DNA from: Burkholderiaceae bacterium
Lineage (GTDB): Bacteria; Pseudomonadota; Gammaproteobacteria; Burkholderiales; Burkholderiaceae_C
Reading direction: 5' to 3'
Assembly: GCA_024235955.1 (NCBI GenBank)
Contig: JACKLJ010000004.1
Location: forward strand, 243,449-307,448
DNA: 64,000 nucleotides
This document shows positions 44,231 to 52,461 of the stretch, one piece after another. Positions within the stretch are counted from its first letter, which is position 1, and every line of letters begins with the position of its first letter. The position numbers were made by a program, and so were the translations under genes. The notes under the pieces were generated by a model that saw only the letters and a program-made list of their open reading frames with translations, was not told the origin of the DNA and did no database searches.

Positions 44231-44856
44231 GCGAGTCCCCGGAATCCGTATTGAGCCTGCACGACGCTGGCCTGGATGAAGAGACTGCGCGTGCAGAGAT
44301 CTACGGGTTGCTGGCGGCGCTGTACTACGCCCCGCCCACTCCCGAACTGCTGGCGAATCTGCGTCTGGCAGCCACCGAGGCGCCTGCAAGCGGGGCGTTT
44401 CTGGAGGAGCCTTGGCGCCAACTGGTGGGTGCGGCGCGAGCGCAGGGCGATGCCGGAACAGCCAGTGAGCACGATGCGCTCTTCGGCGGCGTGGGCAAAC
44501 CAGAGGTCTACCTGTTCGGCTCCCACTACATCGCGGGTTTCTTGAACGAAAGGCCGCTGGCCAGTCTTCGCCGGGACCTTGCCGATCTGGGGCTTGCGCG
44601 AGCGACGGGCATGGGAGAGACTGAAGATCACATAGCCTACCTTTGCGAGGTGATGCGCTACCTGATCGCAGGAGAGGACGTCGGGGTAGCGAATCTTGCA
44701 CGCCAGCAGCAGTTTTTCACCGCTCATCTGCAGCCCTGGGTGCCGGCGTTTTGCGACGCATTGACGGGTCACCCCGCGGCGCACTTCTACCAGGCGGTGG
44801 CCGAATTCACGCGCGCGTTCATGGCCGTAGAGGCACAAGGCTTCGACCTTCTCTAG
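44227..44856 (+). CDS. TorD/DmsD-family redox enzyme chaperone
   Basis: This 209-residue all-helical protein has the TorD signatures ETARAEIYGLLAALYYAPPT near the N-terminus and EHDALFGGVGKPEVYLFGSH, then GETEDHIAYLCEVMRYLI, in the middle. Such chaperones bind Tat signal peptides and hold molybdoenzymes until their cofactor is inserted. Here it should serve the Tat-exported formate dehydrogenase alpha subunit encoded 450 bp downstream. It is translationally coupled to the polyferredoxin gene. Confidence 0.92.
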   Translation: MSESPESVLSLHDAGLDEETARAEIYGLLAALYYAPPTPELLANLRLAATEAPASGAFLEEPWRQLVGAARAQGDAGTASEHDALFGGVGKPEVYLFGSHYIAGFLNERPLASLRRDLADLGLARATGMGETEDHIAYLCEVMRYLIAGEDVGVANLARQQQFFTAHLQPWVPAFCDALTGHPAAHFYQAVAEFTRAFMAVEAQGFDLL

Positions 44857-44971
44857 CGGTCGGTCCCAGTGTGGGTCGAACGGTTCGAAGGCCGTATGGC
44901 GATCACGGATCGCAAGCTGCCAAATGAGTAGCGCGGCCTGGATTCGGGTTTTCCCGCTGAAACGGTCGTAG

Positions 44972-44991
44972 GGCTTGAGTATGATCAAGCC
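44972..44991. promoter_or_regulatory. Inverted repeat upstream of the fdh structural genes, candidate operator
   Basis: GGCTTGA and TCAAGCC are perfect seven-base arms around GTATGA. It lies in the 182 bp gap between the chaperone gene and the Tat peptide gene, 47 bases before the latter. It may bind a regulator of a second promoter. Confidence 0.4.
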
Positions 44992-45038
44992 AAAAGCTAT
45001 GCAAACATATTCCTAGGCGAACGTACCGGAGCCCATGC

Positions 45039-45254
45039 ATGAAAACCTCTGAACCCTCTCATCGGCTTTCCCGCCGGGTGCTCTTCGCCGGTGCAGGTGT
45101 TGCTGGGGCGGCAGCAGTGGCCGCGGCTGCGCTTCCTGTTGTGCCGCGCCGTGCCGAACCCGCTCCTACGACCGGTCGGCCTGCGCCCGAGAAGGGTGGG
45201 GGTTATGCGCTGACCGAGCACGTCAAGCGCTACTACAAGACGGCGCGCGTCTGA
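45039..45254 (+). CDS. Small Tat-signal protein of formate dehydrogenase (FdhX-like)
   Basis: This 71-residue protein is mostly a twin-arginine signal (HRLSRRVLFAGAGVAGAAAV) followed by a short conserved tail, GGGYALTEHVKRYYKTARV. Proteins of this type are encoded directly before formate dehydrogenase alpha subunits in many proteobacteria and are annotated as formate dehydrogenase Tat-signal or FdhX proteins. The tail ends in the usual YY-K-TARV, so the reading is secure; the role is unknown. Confidence 0.88.
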   Translation: MKTSEPSHRLSRRVLFAGAGVAGAAAVAAAALPVVPRRAEPAPTTGRPAPEKGGGYALTEHVKRYYKTARV

Positions 45255-45303
45255 AGCGCGCTGACCGTTGTCTGTATCTGGTTGGAGAGGTTTGGAGCCC
45301 GCC

Positions 45304-48276
45304 ATGTTGTTGACCAAGAAATCCGATGCCGTCACCCGCACGACTGCCGGTGCATCGCTGGTGCAGAGTCTGCGCCGTGGTTTGTCGCATGCCCTACCCA
45401 CCATGGATCGGCGCGGTTTCCTGCGTCGATCGGGCTTGGGTGTCGGTGCAGGATTGGCAGCATCGCAGCTGGCGCTTGTGCGCAAGGCGGATGCGGCCGA
45501 CACGGCCGCTCACAGCGTGGATGGTAGCGGCCAGGTGGTGGTGCGCCGTACCGTCTGTTCGCATTGCTCGGTTGGCTGTGCAGTGGACGCCGTGGTGGAG
45601 AACGGCGTCTGGGTGCGGCAGGAGCCGGTATTTGATTCCCCTATCAACATGGGCTCGCACTGCGCCAAGGGAGCCTCACTGCGCGAGCACGGTCATGGCG
45701 AGTACCGTCTGCGCTATCCGATGAAGCTCGTCAATGGCAAGTACGAGCGCATCAGCTGGGACCAGGCCCTGAACGAGATTTCCGCCAAGATGCTGGATTT
45801 GCGCAAGGCATCCGGTCCGGACAGCGTCTACGTGGTGGGTTCGTCCAAGCACAGCAACGAGCAGTCCTACCTGCTGCGCAAATGGATGAGCTTCTGGGGC
45901 AGCAACAACTGCGACCACCAGGCGCGCATCTGCCATTCGACCACGGTTGCGGGTGTGGCCAACACCTGGGGCTATGGCGCGATGACCAACTCGTACAACG
46001 ACATGCAGAACAGCAAGTGCGCGTTGTACATCGGCTCCAACGCCGCTGAGGCGCACCCGGTGTCCATGCTGCACATGCTGCACAGCAAGGAGACGGGTTG
46101 CAAGATGATCGTGATTGATCCGCGCTTCACCCGTACCGCGGCCAAGGCTGATCAGTACGTCCGGATCCGTTCCGGCACCGATATTCCGGTGCTGTTCGGC
46201 GTCCTGTACCACATCTTCAAGAACGGCTGGGAAGACAAGAAGTACATCAACGACCGCGTCTTCGGCATGGACAAGGTACGGGAAGAAGTGCTTGCCAAAT
46301 GGACGCCGGACAAGGTGGAAGAGGTGAGCGGCGTCAAGGAGGCCGACCTATATCGCGTGGCCGAAACGATGGCCAAGAACCGGCCGGGCACCATTGTCTG
46401 GTGCATGGGGCAGACCCAGCACACCATTGGCAATGCCATGGTGCGCGCCTCCTGCATCCTGCAGCTCGCGTTGGGCAACGTGGGCATTTCCGGTGGCGGT
46501 GCCAATATTTTCCGCGGCCACGACAACGTACAGGGCGCCACCGACGTTGGCCCCAACCCGGATTCGCTGCCGGGCTACTACGGTCTGGCAGAAGGATCCT
46601 GGAAGCATTTCGCCAACGCCTGGGGCGTGGATTTCGAGTGGATCAAGGGTCGTTATGCGCCGGGCATGATGGGCAAGTCTGGCATCACCGTGAGCCGCTG
46701 GATCGATGGCATCCTGGAGAAGAACGACCTGATCGATCAGCCGTCCAACCTGCGCGGGGTGATTTTCTGGGGGCATGCGCCCAACTCGCAGACCCGTGGC
46801 CTTGAAATGAAGACGGCCATGGACAAGCTCGATCTGCTGGTGGTGATTGATCCATACCCGTCGGCCACCGCGTCGATGGCGGCCATGCCTGCCAAGCAAG
46901 GCAGCGAAGTCAATCCTGACCGTGCTGTGTACCTGCTGCCGGCGTCCACGCAGTTCGAAACCAGCGGTTCCTGCACGGCGTCCAACCGTTCCGTGCAGTG
47001 GCGCGAGAAGGTGATCGAGCCGCTGTGGGAAAGCCGCAGCGACCACATGATCATGTACCAGTTGGCACAGAAGCTGGGCTTCGGCCAGGAGCTGGTCAAG
47101 AACTACAAGATGCAGAAGGTCGGCGGCATGGACGAGCCGGTGCCGGAAGACATCCTGCGCGAGATCAACAGATGTGTCTGGACCATTGGCTACACCGGCA
47201 TCAGTCCTGAGCGCGTGAAGGCCCACATGCGGCACATGGCGGCGTTCGACGTCAAGACGCTCAAATGCAAGGGCACGGTCAAGGACAGCGAGACCGGCTA
47301 CGACATGACCGGCGACTACTTCGGGCTTCCGTGGCCGTGCTGGGGCACGCCGGAACTCAAGCACCCCGGTTCGCCCAACCTGTATGACACGCACAAGCAC
47401 GTGATGGACGGCGGTGGCAACTTCCGCGCCAATTTCGGGGTGGAGAGGGACGGTGTCAACCTGCTGGCCGAAGACGGTTCGCATTCGGTGGGCGCCGACA
47501 TCACGACGGGCTATCCCGAGTTCGACCACGTGCTGATGAAGAAACTCGGCTGGTGGGACGAGCTTACCGATGCAGAGAAGAAAGCAGCCGACGGCAAGAA
47601 CTGGAAGACCGATTCCTCGGGCGGCATTATCCGCGTGGTGATGAAGAACCACGGTTGCTACCCCTTCGGCAATGCCAAGGCACGCGCCGTGGTGTGGAAT
47701 TTCCCGGACGCGATTCCCCAGCACCGTGAGCCGCTGTACGGCACGCGGCCGGACATGGTGGCGAAGTACCCCACGCACGACGACAAGAAAGCCTTCTGGC
47801 GCCTGCCCACTCTCTACAAGACCGTGCAGGAAAAGAACATCGCCGACAAGCTGTACGAAAAGTTCCCGCTCATCATGACGTCCGGGCGCCTGGTCGAGTA
47901 CGAGGGCGGTGGTGAGGAGACGCGTTCCAACCCGTGGCTGGCCGAACTGCAGCAGGAGATGTTCGTCGAGCTCAACCCCAAGGCCGCTGCCGAGCGTGGT
48001 ATCTCCGACGGCGACCGGGTGTGGGTGAACACCCCAACGGGCGGTCACCTGAATGTGCAGGCGCTGGTCACCGAGCGCGTGGCAGCCGACACCGTGTTCC
48101 TGCCGTTCCACTTCTCTGGCCGCTGGCAAGGGGCTGACATGCTGGCCTACTACCCGGCTGGGGCACACCCGATCGTGCGCGGCGAGGCCGTCAATACCGG
48201 CACCACCTATGGCTACGACTCCGTGACCATGATGCAGGAAACCAAAACCACGGTCTGCCAGATCGAGAAAGCGTAA
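45304..48276 (+). CDS. Periplasmic formate dehydrogenase, alpha (catalytic) subunit
   Basis: This 990-residue molybdo- or tungsto-enzyme oxidises formate in the periplasm. The Tat signal MDRRGFLRRSGLGVGAGLAA starts at about residue 34, after an N-terminal extension. The [4Fe-4S] site is CSHCSVGCAVDA with GSHCAKGA. The metal ligand is cysteine 210 (ARICHSTTVAG) rather than selenocysteine. MGD-binding regions such as YIGSNAAEAHPVSMLHMLHS and WCMGQTQHTIGNAMVR follow. GGAG lies seven bases before the ATG. The full usual length is present. Confidence 0.96.
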   Translation: MLLTKKSDAVTRTTAGASLVQSLRRGLSHALPTMDRRGFLRRSGLGVGAGLAASQLALVRKADAADTAAHSVDGSGQVVVRRTVCSHCSVGCAVDAVVENGVWVRQEPVFDSPINMGSHCAKGASLREHGHGEYRLRYPMKLVNGKYERISWDQALNEISAKMLDLRKASGPDSVYVVGSSKHSNEQSYLLRKWMSFWGSNNCDHQARICHSTTVAGVANTWGYGAMTNSYNDMQNSKCALYIGSNAAEAHPVSMLHMLHSKETGCKMIVIDPRFTRTAAKADQYVRIRSGTDIPVLFGVLYHIFKNGWEDKKYINDRVFGMDKVREEVLAKWTPDKVEEVSGVKEADLYRVAETMAKNRPGTIVWCMGQTQHTIGNAMVRASCILQLALGNVGISGGGANIFRGHDNVQGATDVGPNPDSLPGYYGLAEGSWKHFANAWGVDFEWIKGRYAPGMMGKSGITVSRWIDGILEKNDLIDQPSNLRGVIFWGHAPNSQTRGLEMKTAMDKLDLLVVIDPYPSATASMAAMPAKQGSEVNPDRAVYLLPASTQFETSGSCTASNRSVQWREKVIEPLWESRSDHMIMYQLAQKLGFGQELVKNYKMQKVGGMDEPVPEDILREINRCVWTIGYTGISPERVKAHMRHMAAFDVKTLKCKGTVKDSETGYDMTGDYFGLPWPCWGTPELKHPGSPNLYDTHKHVMDGGGNFRANFGVERDGVNLLAEDGSHSVGADITTGYPEFDHVLMKKLGWWDELTDAEKKAADGKNWKTDSSGGIIRVVMKNHGCYPFGNAKARAVVWNFPDAIPQHREPLYGTRPDMVAKYPTHDDKKAFWRLPTLYKTVQEKNIADKLYEKFPLIMTSGRLVEYEGGGEETRSNPWLAELQQEMFVELNPKAAAERGISDGDRVWVNTPTGGHLNVQALVTERVAADTVFLPFHFSGRWQGADMLAYYPAGAHPIVRGEAVNTGTTYGYDSVTMMQETKTTVCQIEKA

Positions 48277-48288
48277 GGAAGCACCGAC

Positions 48289-48906
48289 ATGGCACGAATG
48301 AAGTTCATCTGTGATGCCGAGCGCTGCATCGAATGCAATGGTTGCGTCACCGCCTGCAAGAACGAGAACGACGTACCCTGGGGTGTGAACCGCCGTCGTG
48401 TGGTCACGCTCAATGACGGTGTGCCCGGAGAGAAGTCAATCTCCGTGGCCTGCATGCACTGCTCGGATGCGCCGTGCATGGCGGTATGCCCGGTCAATTG
48501 CTTCTATCGCACCGACGAAGGTGTGGTGCTGCACGACAAGGACGTATGCATCGGCTGCGGCTACTGCAGTTACGCCTGCCCGTTCGGTGCGCCGCAGTTC
48601 CCGTCCAAAGGCCAGTTCGGCGTGCGCGGCAAGATGGACAAGTGCACATTCTGCGCCGGTGGTCCGGAGAAGCACGGCAGCCAGGCCGAGTTCGAGAAGT
48701 ACGGCCGCAACCGCCTGGCCGAGGGCAAGCTGCCAGCCTGCGCCGAGATGTGCTCCACCAAGGCGTTGCTGGCAGGTGATGGGGACATGGTCGCAGACAT
48801 CTTCCGCCAACGCGTGGTGATGCGCGGCAAGGGTGCGGAAGTCTGGGGTTGGGGCACAGCCTACGGCACCAACAAGAACGCCAAACCGGAAGGGACCCGA
48901 TCATGA
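48289..48906 (+). CDS. fdh3B: Formate dehydrogenase FDH3-type beta (iron-sulfur) subunit
   Basis: This 205-residue protein carries electrons from the alpha subunit to the cytochrome b. Four cysteine groups are visible: CIECNGCVTAC, CMHCSDAPCMAVC, CIGCGYCSYAC and the CTFC..CAEMC pair, enough for four [4Fe-4S] clusters. It has no signal peptide of its own and probably travels with the alpha subunit through Tat. It starts 12 bp after the alpha stop and overlaps the next gene by 4 bp. Confidence 0.96.
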   Translation: MARMKFICDAERCIECNGCVTACKNENDVPWGVNRRRVVTLNDGVPGEKSISVACMHCSDAPCMAVCPVNCFYRTDEGVVLHDKDVCIGCGYCSYACPFGAPQFPSKGQFGVRGKMDKCTFCAGGPEKHGSQAEFEKYGRNRLAEGKLPACAEMCSTKALLAGDGDMVADIFRQRVVMRGKGAEVWGWGTAYGTNKNAKPEGTRS

Positions 48907-49142
48907 AACTTCAGTTGCTGATGGGTGCTTTGGCGCTTGGGCTGCTTGGCGGGTGTGGCGAGAAGCCTCAAAACCTAGCGGAGGGCGGGGGCTCGCGCGG
49001 CAGCCCCGCTTACCAGGGTACAGGTGTCGCAGCGTTTACGGCGCCAGGCTGGAAGGCAGGCGACGAGACTTCATGGGTGCATGAGTTGCGGGCGCGTGGC
49101 CAGTGGGGCCAGAACGAATACACGCGCATCACGCCACGCTGA
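48903..49142 (+). CDS. Small lipoprotein between beta and gamma subunit genes
   Basis: This 79-residue protein has a lipoprotein signal (MKLQLLMGALALGLLGGC). The short mature part contains SPAYQGTGVAAFTAPGWKAG and ends with WVHELRARGQWGQNEYTRIT. I do not know a named family. It overlaps the beta gene stop (ATGA) and is followed after 18 bp by the gamma subunit gene, so it is translated with the enzyme and may be an anchoring or assembly subunit. Confidence 0.75.
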   Translation: MKLQLLMGALALGLLGGCGEKPQNLAEGGGSRGSPAYQGTGVAAFTAPGWKAGDETSWVHELRARGQWGQNEYTRITPR

Positions 49143-49160
49143 ATGCGGGAGGTATCTCGG

Positions 49161-50369
49161 ATGCTCCATAAGTTGCTTCTCTCGGCTGCCCTGGTGTTGG
49201 GGGGGCTACCCTCTGCCTGGGCGCAGGACGGCGGCGCGGCTGCCGGCGTTGCGAGCCCAGTGGCCAGCGCAGCCGCTCCTGCCGCCGCCGGATCGCTCGC
49301 GGGTGTGCAGAGCGCCAACATCTTCCAGATCGCTCCAGACGCGGCGGCTGACCCCGACTACGCCCAGCAGACCAACGGTGAGCGCGCCAAGGTCCAACCG
49401 GGCAACAATGCGCCGATGTGGCGCTCCGTGGGCGGCGGTGTGACGGGTTACAGCAGCCTGCCCAAATCGGAGGCTCCCGAGGCCGGCAACCTGATCCAGC
49501 CGATGGTCCAGTACCCCGGCTCGCGCCTCACCTCCGCTGGTGAGGCCTGGCGCCAGGTGCGCAACAACTGGTTGATTCCCTACGGTGGATCGCTGCTGCT
49601 GATCGCCCTGGTGGCGTTGATCCTGCTCTATGTCGCCAAGGGCAAGATGGGGTATGCCGACAACAACGGGGCGCCGGTGATCGAACGGTTCACCCCATTC
49701 GAGCGGGCAGCGCACTGGGTCAACGCGGGTGCGTTCGTTGCGCTGGCGTTGTCCGGGATCGTCATGGCCTTCGGCAAGTTTTTCCTGCAACCGGTGCTTG
49801 GCCTGCATCTGTTTGGCTGGCTGGCGTACTTGCTCAAGAACGTGCACAACTTTGCCGGCCCGCTGTTCGCGGTGTCGCTGGTGATCGTGCTGATCACCTT
49901 CATGAAGGACAACATCGCCAACCTCTCCGACCTCCTGTGGCTCAAGAACGCGGGCGGTATGCTGGGCAAGGAACAGGTGCCGTCGCACCGCTTCAACCCG
50001 GCGGAAAAAGGGATGTACTGGTGGGGCATGTTTTTTCCGGGGCTGATCGCCGTCGCCTCCGGGCTGGTGCTGGATAAGCTGATTCCCGGATTCGGTGATA
50101 CACGCGGTCAGATGCAGATCGTCCACATGGCGCACCTGACGGCCACTGCCATCATGATGGCCATGTTGTTCGGCCACATCTACATGGGCACGGTGGGCGT
50201 GCGCGGCGCCTACAAGGCCATGAAGACCGGCTGGGTCGATGAAGAATGGGCGGCCGAGCACCACAAGCTTTGGTACGACGACATCGCGGCCGGCAAGATT
50301 CCCGCGCAGCGCTCCGGGCAGGCGCAGGAGCCGGCGCCGCCTCAAGCGGCTGTTGGCCACTCGGCCTGA
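49161..50369 (+). CDS. Formate dehydrogenase gamma (cytochrome b556) subunit
   Basis: This 402-residue membrane subunit passes electrons from the beta subunit to quinone. A signal peptide (LLLSAALVLGGLPSAWAQ) and a periplasmic stretch of about 110 residues precede four or five helices. Heme histidines are likely in FERAAHWVNAGAFVALAL, LLKNVHNFAGPLF and IVHMAHLTATAIMMAMLFGH. The segment GVRGAYKAMKTGWVDEEWA is typical of FdnI/FdhC-like gammas. ATG 49161 is chosen because GGGAGG lies nine bases upstream; 49143 lacks one. Confidence 0.93.
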   Translation: MLHKLLLSAALVLGGLPSAWAQDGGAAAGVASPVASAAAPAAAGSLAGVQSANIFQIAPDAAADPDYAQQTNGERAKVQPGNNAPMWRSVGGGVTGYSSLPKSEAPEAGNLIQPMVQYPGSRLTSAGEAWRQVRNNWLIPYGGSLLLIALVALILLYVAKGKMGYADNNGAPVIERFTPFERAAHWVNAGAFVALALSGIVMAFGKFFLQPVLGLHLFGWLAYLLKNVHNFAGPLFAVSLVIVLITFMKDNIANLSDLLWLKNAGGMLGKEQVPSHRFNPAEKGMYWWGMFFPGLIAVASGLVLDKLIPGFGDTRGQMQIVHMAHLTATAIMMAMLFGHIYMGTVGVRGAYKAMKTGWVDEEWAAEHHKLWYDDIAAGKIPAQRSGQAQEPAPPQAAVGHSA

Positions 50370-50403
50370 GTGGGTTCTCGGCAAGAACAAGGAAGTGCAC
50401 GAC

Positions 50404-50811
50404 ATGAACCGCAGCATCGCATGGGGCGTGGCCGCATTGATGGCCTTCACGCAAGCGGCATGGGCCAAACTGCCACCACCCTCGCCCGAGGCTGAAGCCA
50501 AGGCAAAGGAAGCAGCCGCCAAGAGCGCCTGGCAAGGCAAGGTGGATGGCTACAGGCTCTGCCAGGCGCAGGACCGTGTGGCGGCCTACTACCGCAGCCA
50601 CCTGCCCGCTGGCAAGACCGCCAACCCGCCCGCGGCAGGCGTTGCGCCATGCACGGATCCTGGGCCGTTTGCCTACACACCGCCTGAGCAGAAGCCGGCC
50701 GAGGCCGCCGGCGCTCATTCACCTCCTGGCACGGCGGTCAACGCGCCGAGCCAGTTGCAGGCGCAGGCCGGTGGCGCGCCCACGGCATCTGCCAGCGCTG
50801 CGTCCAAATAA
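50404..50811 (+). CDS. Secreted protein of the formate dehydrogenase operon
   Basis: This 135-residue protein has a signal peptide (MNRSIAWGVAALMAFTQAAWA), then an alanine/glutamate-rich helix (PPPSPEAEAKAKEAAAKSAW), and the segment KVDGYRLCQAQDRVAAYYRS with one cysteine matched by another in GVAPCTDPGP. The end is low-complexity Ala/Pro. I do not recognise a named family, but genes like it recur in this place in related fdh clusters as far as I recall. AAGGAAGTGCACGAC precedes the ATG. It may be a periplasmic accessory protein. Confidence 0.75.
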   Translation: MNRSIAWGVAALMAFTQAAWAKLPPPSPEAEAKAKEAAAKSAWQGKVDGYRLCQAQDRVAAYYRSHLPAGKTANPPAAGVAPCTDPGPFAYTPPEQKPAEAAGAHSPPGTAVNAPSQLQAQAGGAPTASASAASK

Positions 50812-50934
50812 GTCTCGAGGCGTCTTCGGTGGCAGGTGTACCTGCGGGAGCGCGGGGCTGACGGTTTCTGGTGGGGATATGACGGGCAAGTGCTCAACCG
50901 GTTACGCTTGAGCCGACGTTTCCGTGTGTCCACC

Positions 50935-51840
50935 ATGCATCCACTGCCTTCCCGCTCGATGCCGCGCCTGCTCGTGAGCGGCCACGCTCCGCTGACCGCG
51001 CCGGTACAGGCAGTGGATCAGCACGGTCAGATACGCATGGTCGACATCCCGGCCGAACGCCCGCTGACCATCTACCTGGACAAGCGCGAGCTGGTCACCC
51101 TGATGACCCTGGGTGCCCACCCCGACTGGCTGGTGCTGGGCTACCTGCGCAACCAGCGGCTGGTGCAGGAGGCGGCCGACATCGAATCGATCACCATCGA
51201 CTGGGACGCCGATGCAGCGGCGGTGCGCATGCATCTTCCGCTCGAAGCCCTGGCTGCCCGGACCGAACACCGCGTCGTCACCACCGGCTGCGGGCAGGGC
51301 AGCGTGTTCGGCAGCCTGCTGGAAGACCTCGAAGCCATTCGCCTCCCCGTTGAGGCGCGCATCACGCAGGGCGAGCTGTACGAGCTGCTGAACGCCATCC
51401 GCCTGCAGGAGAGCACATACAAGTCGGCCGGCTCCGTACATGGCTGCGCGCTGTTCCAGCACGGCCGCATGCAATTGTTCATCGAGGATGTCGGCCGCCA
51501 CAACGCGGTGGATGCCATCGCCGGCTGGATGTGGCTGCAGGGTGACGCCATGCAGGGCACGGGCGGCCTGGTGTTCTACACCACCGGGCGCCTGACCAGC
51601 GAGATGGTCATCAAGGCCGCGCAGATGGGCATCGCCATCGTCGTTTCCCGCAGCGGCATCACGCAGATGGGGCAGCGTGTGGCGGCGCAGCTCGGTCTTT
51701 GCGCCATCGGCCGCGCCATGAACCAGCGCTTTCTCTGCTACAGCGCGCCGGAGCGTATCGAACTGCAACCTGAACTGGCGGCCGCGGAGGGCGCTGCATC
51801 CGGTGCGGGTCGAGCGGTTTCCGGGGCGGACGGGCCATGA
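50935..51840 (+). CDS. fdhD: Formate dehydrogenase sulfurtransferase FdhD
   Basis: This 301-residue protein moves sulfur to the molybdenum/tungsten cofactor of formate dehydrogenases. FdhD landmarks include LTIYLDKRELVTLMTLGAHP, SAGSVHGCALF, IEDVGRHNAVDAIAGWM and FYTTGRLTSEMVIKAAQMG. The active-site loop is VVTTGCGQGSVFG with one cysteine (C119) where E. coli FdhD has CxxC. As the only fdhD in the window it probably serves both formate dehydrogenases. The TGA overlaps the next ATG. Confidence 0.95.
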   Translation: MHPLPSRSMPRLLVSGHAPLTAPVQAVDQHGQIRMVDIPAERPLTIYLDKRELVTLMTLGAHPDWLVLGYLRNQRLVQEAADIESITIDWDADAAAVRMHLPLEALAARTEHRVVTTGCGQGSVFGSLLEDLEAIRLPVEARITQGELYELLNAIRLQESTYKSAGSVHGCALFQHGRMQLFIEDVGRHNAVDAIAGWMWLQGDAMQGTGGLVFYTTGRLTSEMVIKAAQMGIAIVVSRSGITQMGQRVAAQLGLCAIGRAMNQRFLCYSAPERIELQPELAAAEGAASGAGRAVSGADGP

Positions 51841-52388
51841 TCCACGAGCGGATTGCTCGGCAATCTGAACCCCTGACAGTTGACGTCAGAGAGACAACGC
51901 GCAGACCGGTGCGCTGGGCCGCCGCTGTCGCTGTGCTGGTGGCCGGTGCATTCCAGGCCCACGCGCAGCAGGACAGCAGCAGTTTCCACGATCCGTTCCT
52001 GCGATTGACCCAGGGACTGCCGGGCTGCCCCGTGGCCAGTCCGCCGACGTACACCGAGCAGGAGCTGCGCGACATCGCGCACGACCGGGCGCAGCGCGGC
52101 GTGAGCTGCTGGCTCGACGGCCGTTGCCGCCTGCCCAGCGCCTACCAGTACGACGCCGAAATTATTCCGCGGGTGGCGCGCGCGGTCGAGCACGCGGGCA
52201 ACCTGGCCGATACCAGCCTCTGGGCCCTGGGCCAGCGCCGCCATGTCTGGCTGATGGGCTGCGTCAGCCGGCAGGAGCAGATCCGGCAGATGGAAACGCT
52301 GGTGCGCCGGATCGACGACGTGGAGGATGTCCACCTGCAATTGATCGTGGGCACGCAAGGCCAGGTGTCCTACAAGGTGGCCCGGTGA
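51837..52388 (+). CDS. BON-domain-like periplasmic protein
   Basis: This 183-residue exported protein has a hydrophobic signal after 25 residues (WAAAVAVLVAGAFQAHA-QQD). The C-terminal part reads IIPRVARAVEHAGNLADTSL, WALGQRRHVWLMGCVSRQEQ, IRQMETLVRRIDDVEDVHLQ, which resembles a BON fold. Two cysteine residues in the middle (PGCPV and SCWLDGRCRL) could form disulfides. It is coupled to fdhD by an ATGA overlap and closes the operon. Confidence 0.75.
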   Translation: MIHERIARQSEPLTVDVRETTRRPVRWAAAVAVLVAGAFQAHAQQDSSSFHDPFLRLTQGLPGCPVASPPTYTEQELRDIAHDRAQRGVSCWLDGRCRLPSAYQYDAEIIPRVARAVEHAGNLADTSLWALGQRRHVWLMGCVSRQEQIRQMETLVRRIDDVEDVHLQLIVGTQGQVSYKVAR

Positions 52389-52461
52389 GCGGCCGGGCCG
52401 CGGAGTGCACCTGGCACCGCCAGGCGGCGACTGCCCGCGCCGTGTTCGGGCGACGGGCATC

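Noticed and set aside
44859..44988. Minus-strand protein-like run (ILKPYDRFSGKTRIQAALLI and onward) between the chaperone gene and the Tat peptide gene
   Set aside because: No family is recognised, and the frame continues as antisense of the chaperone gene. It could be debris, but I cannot support it as a gene.
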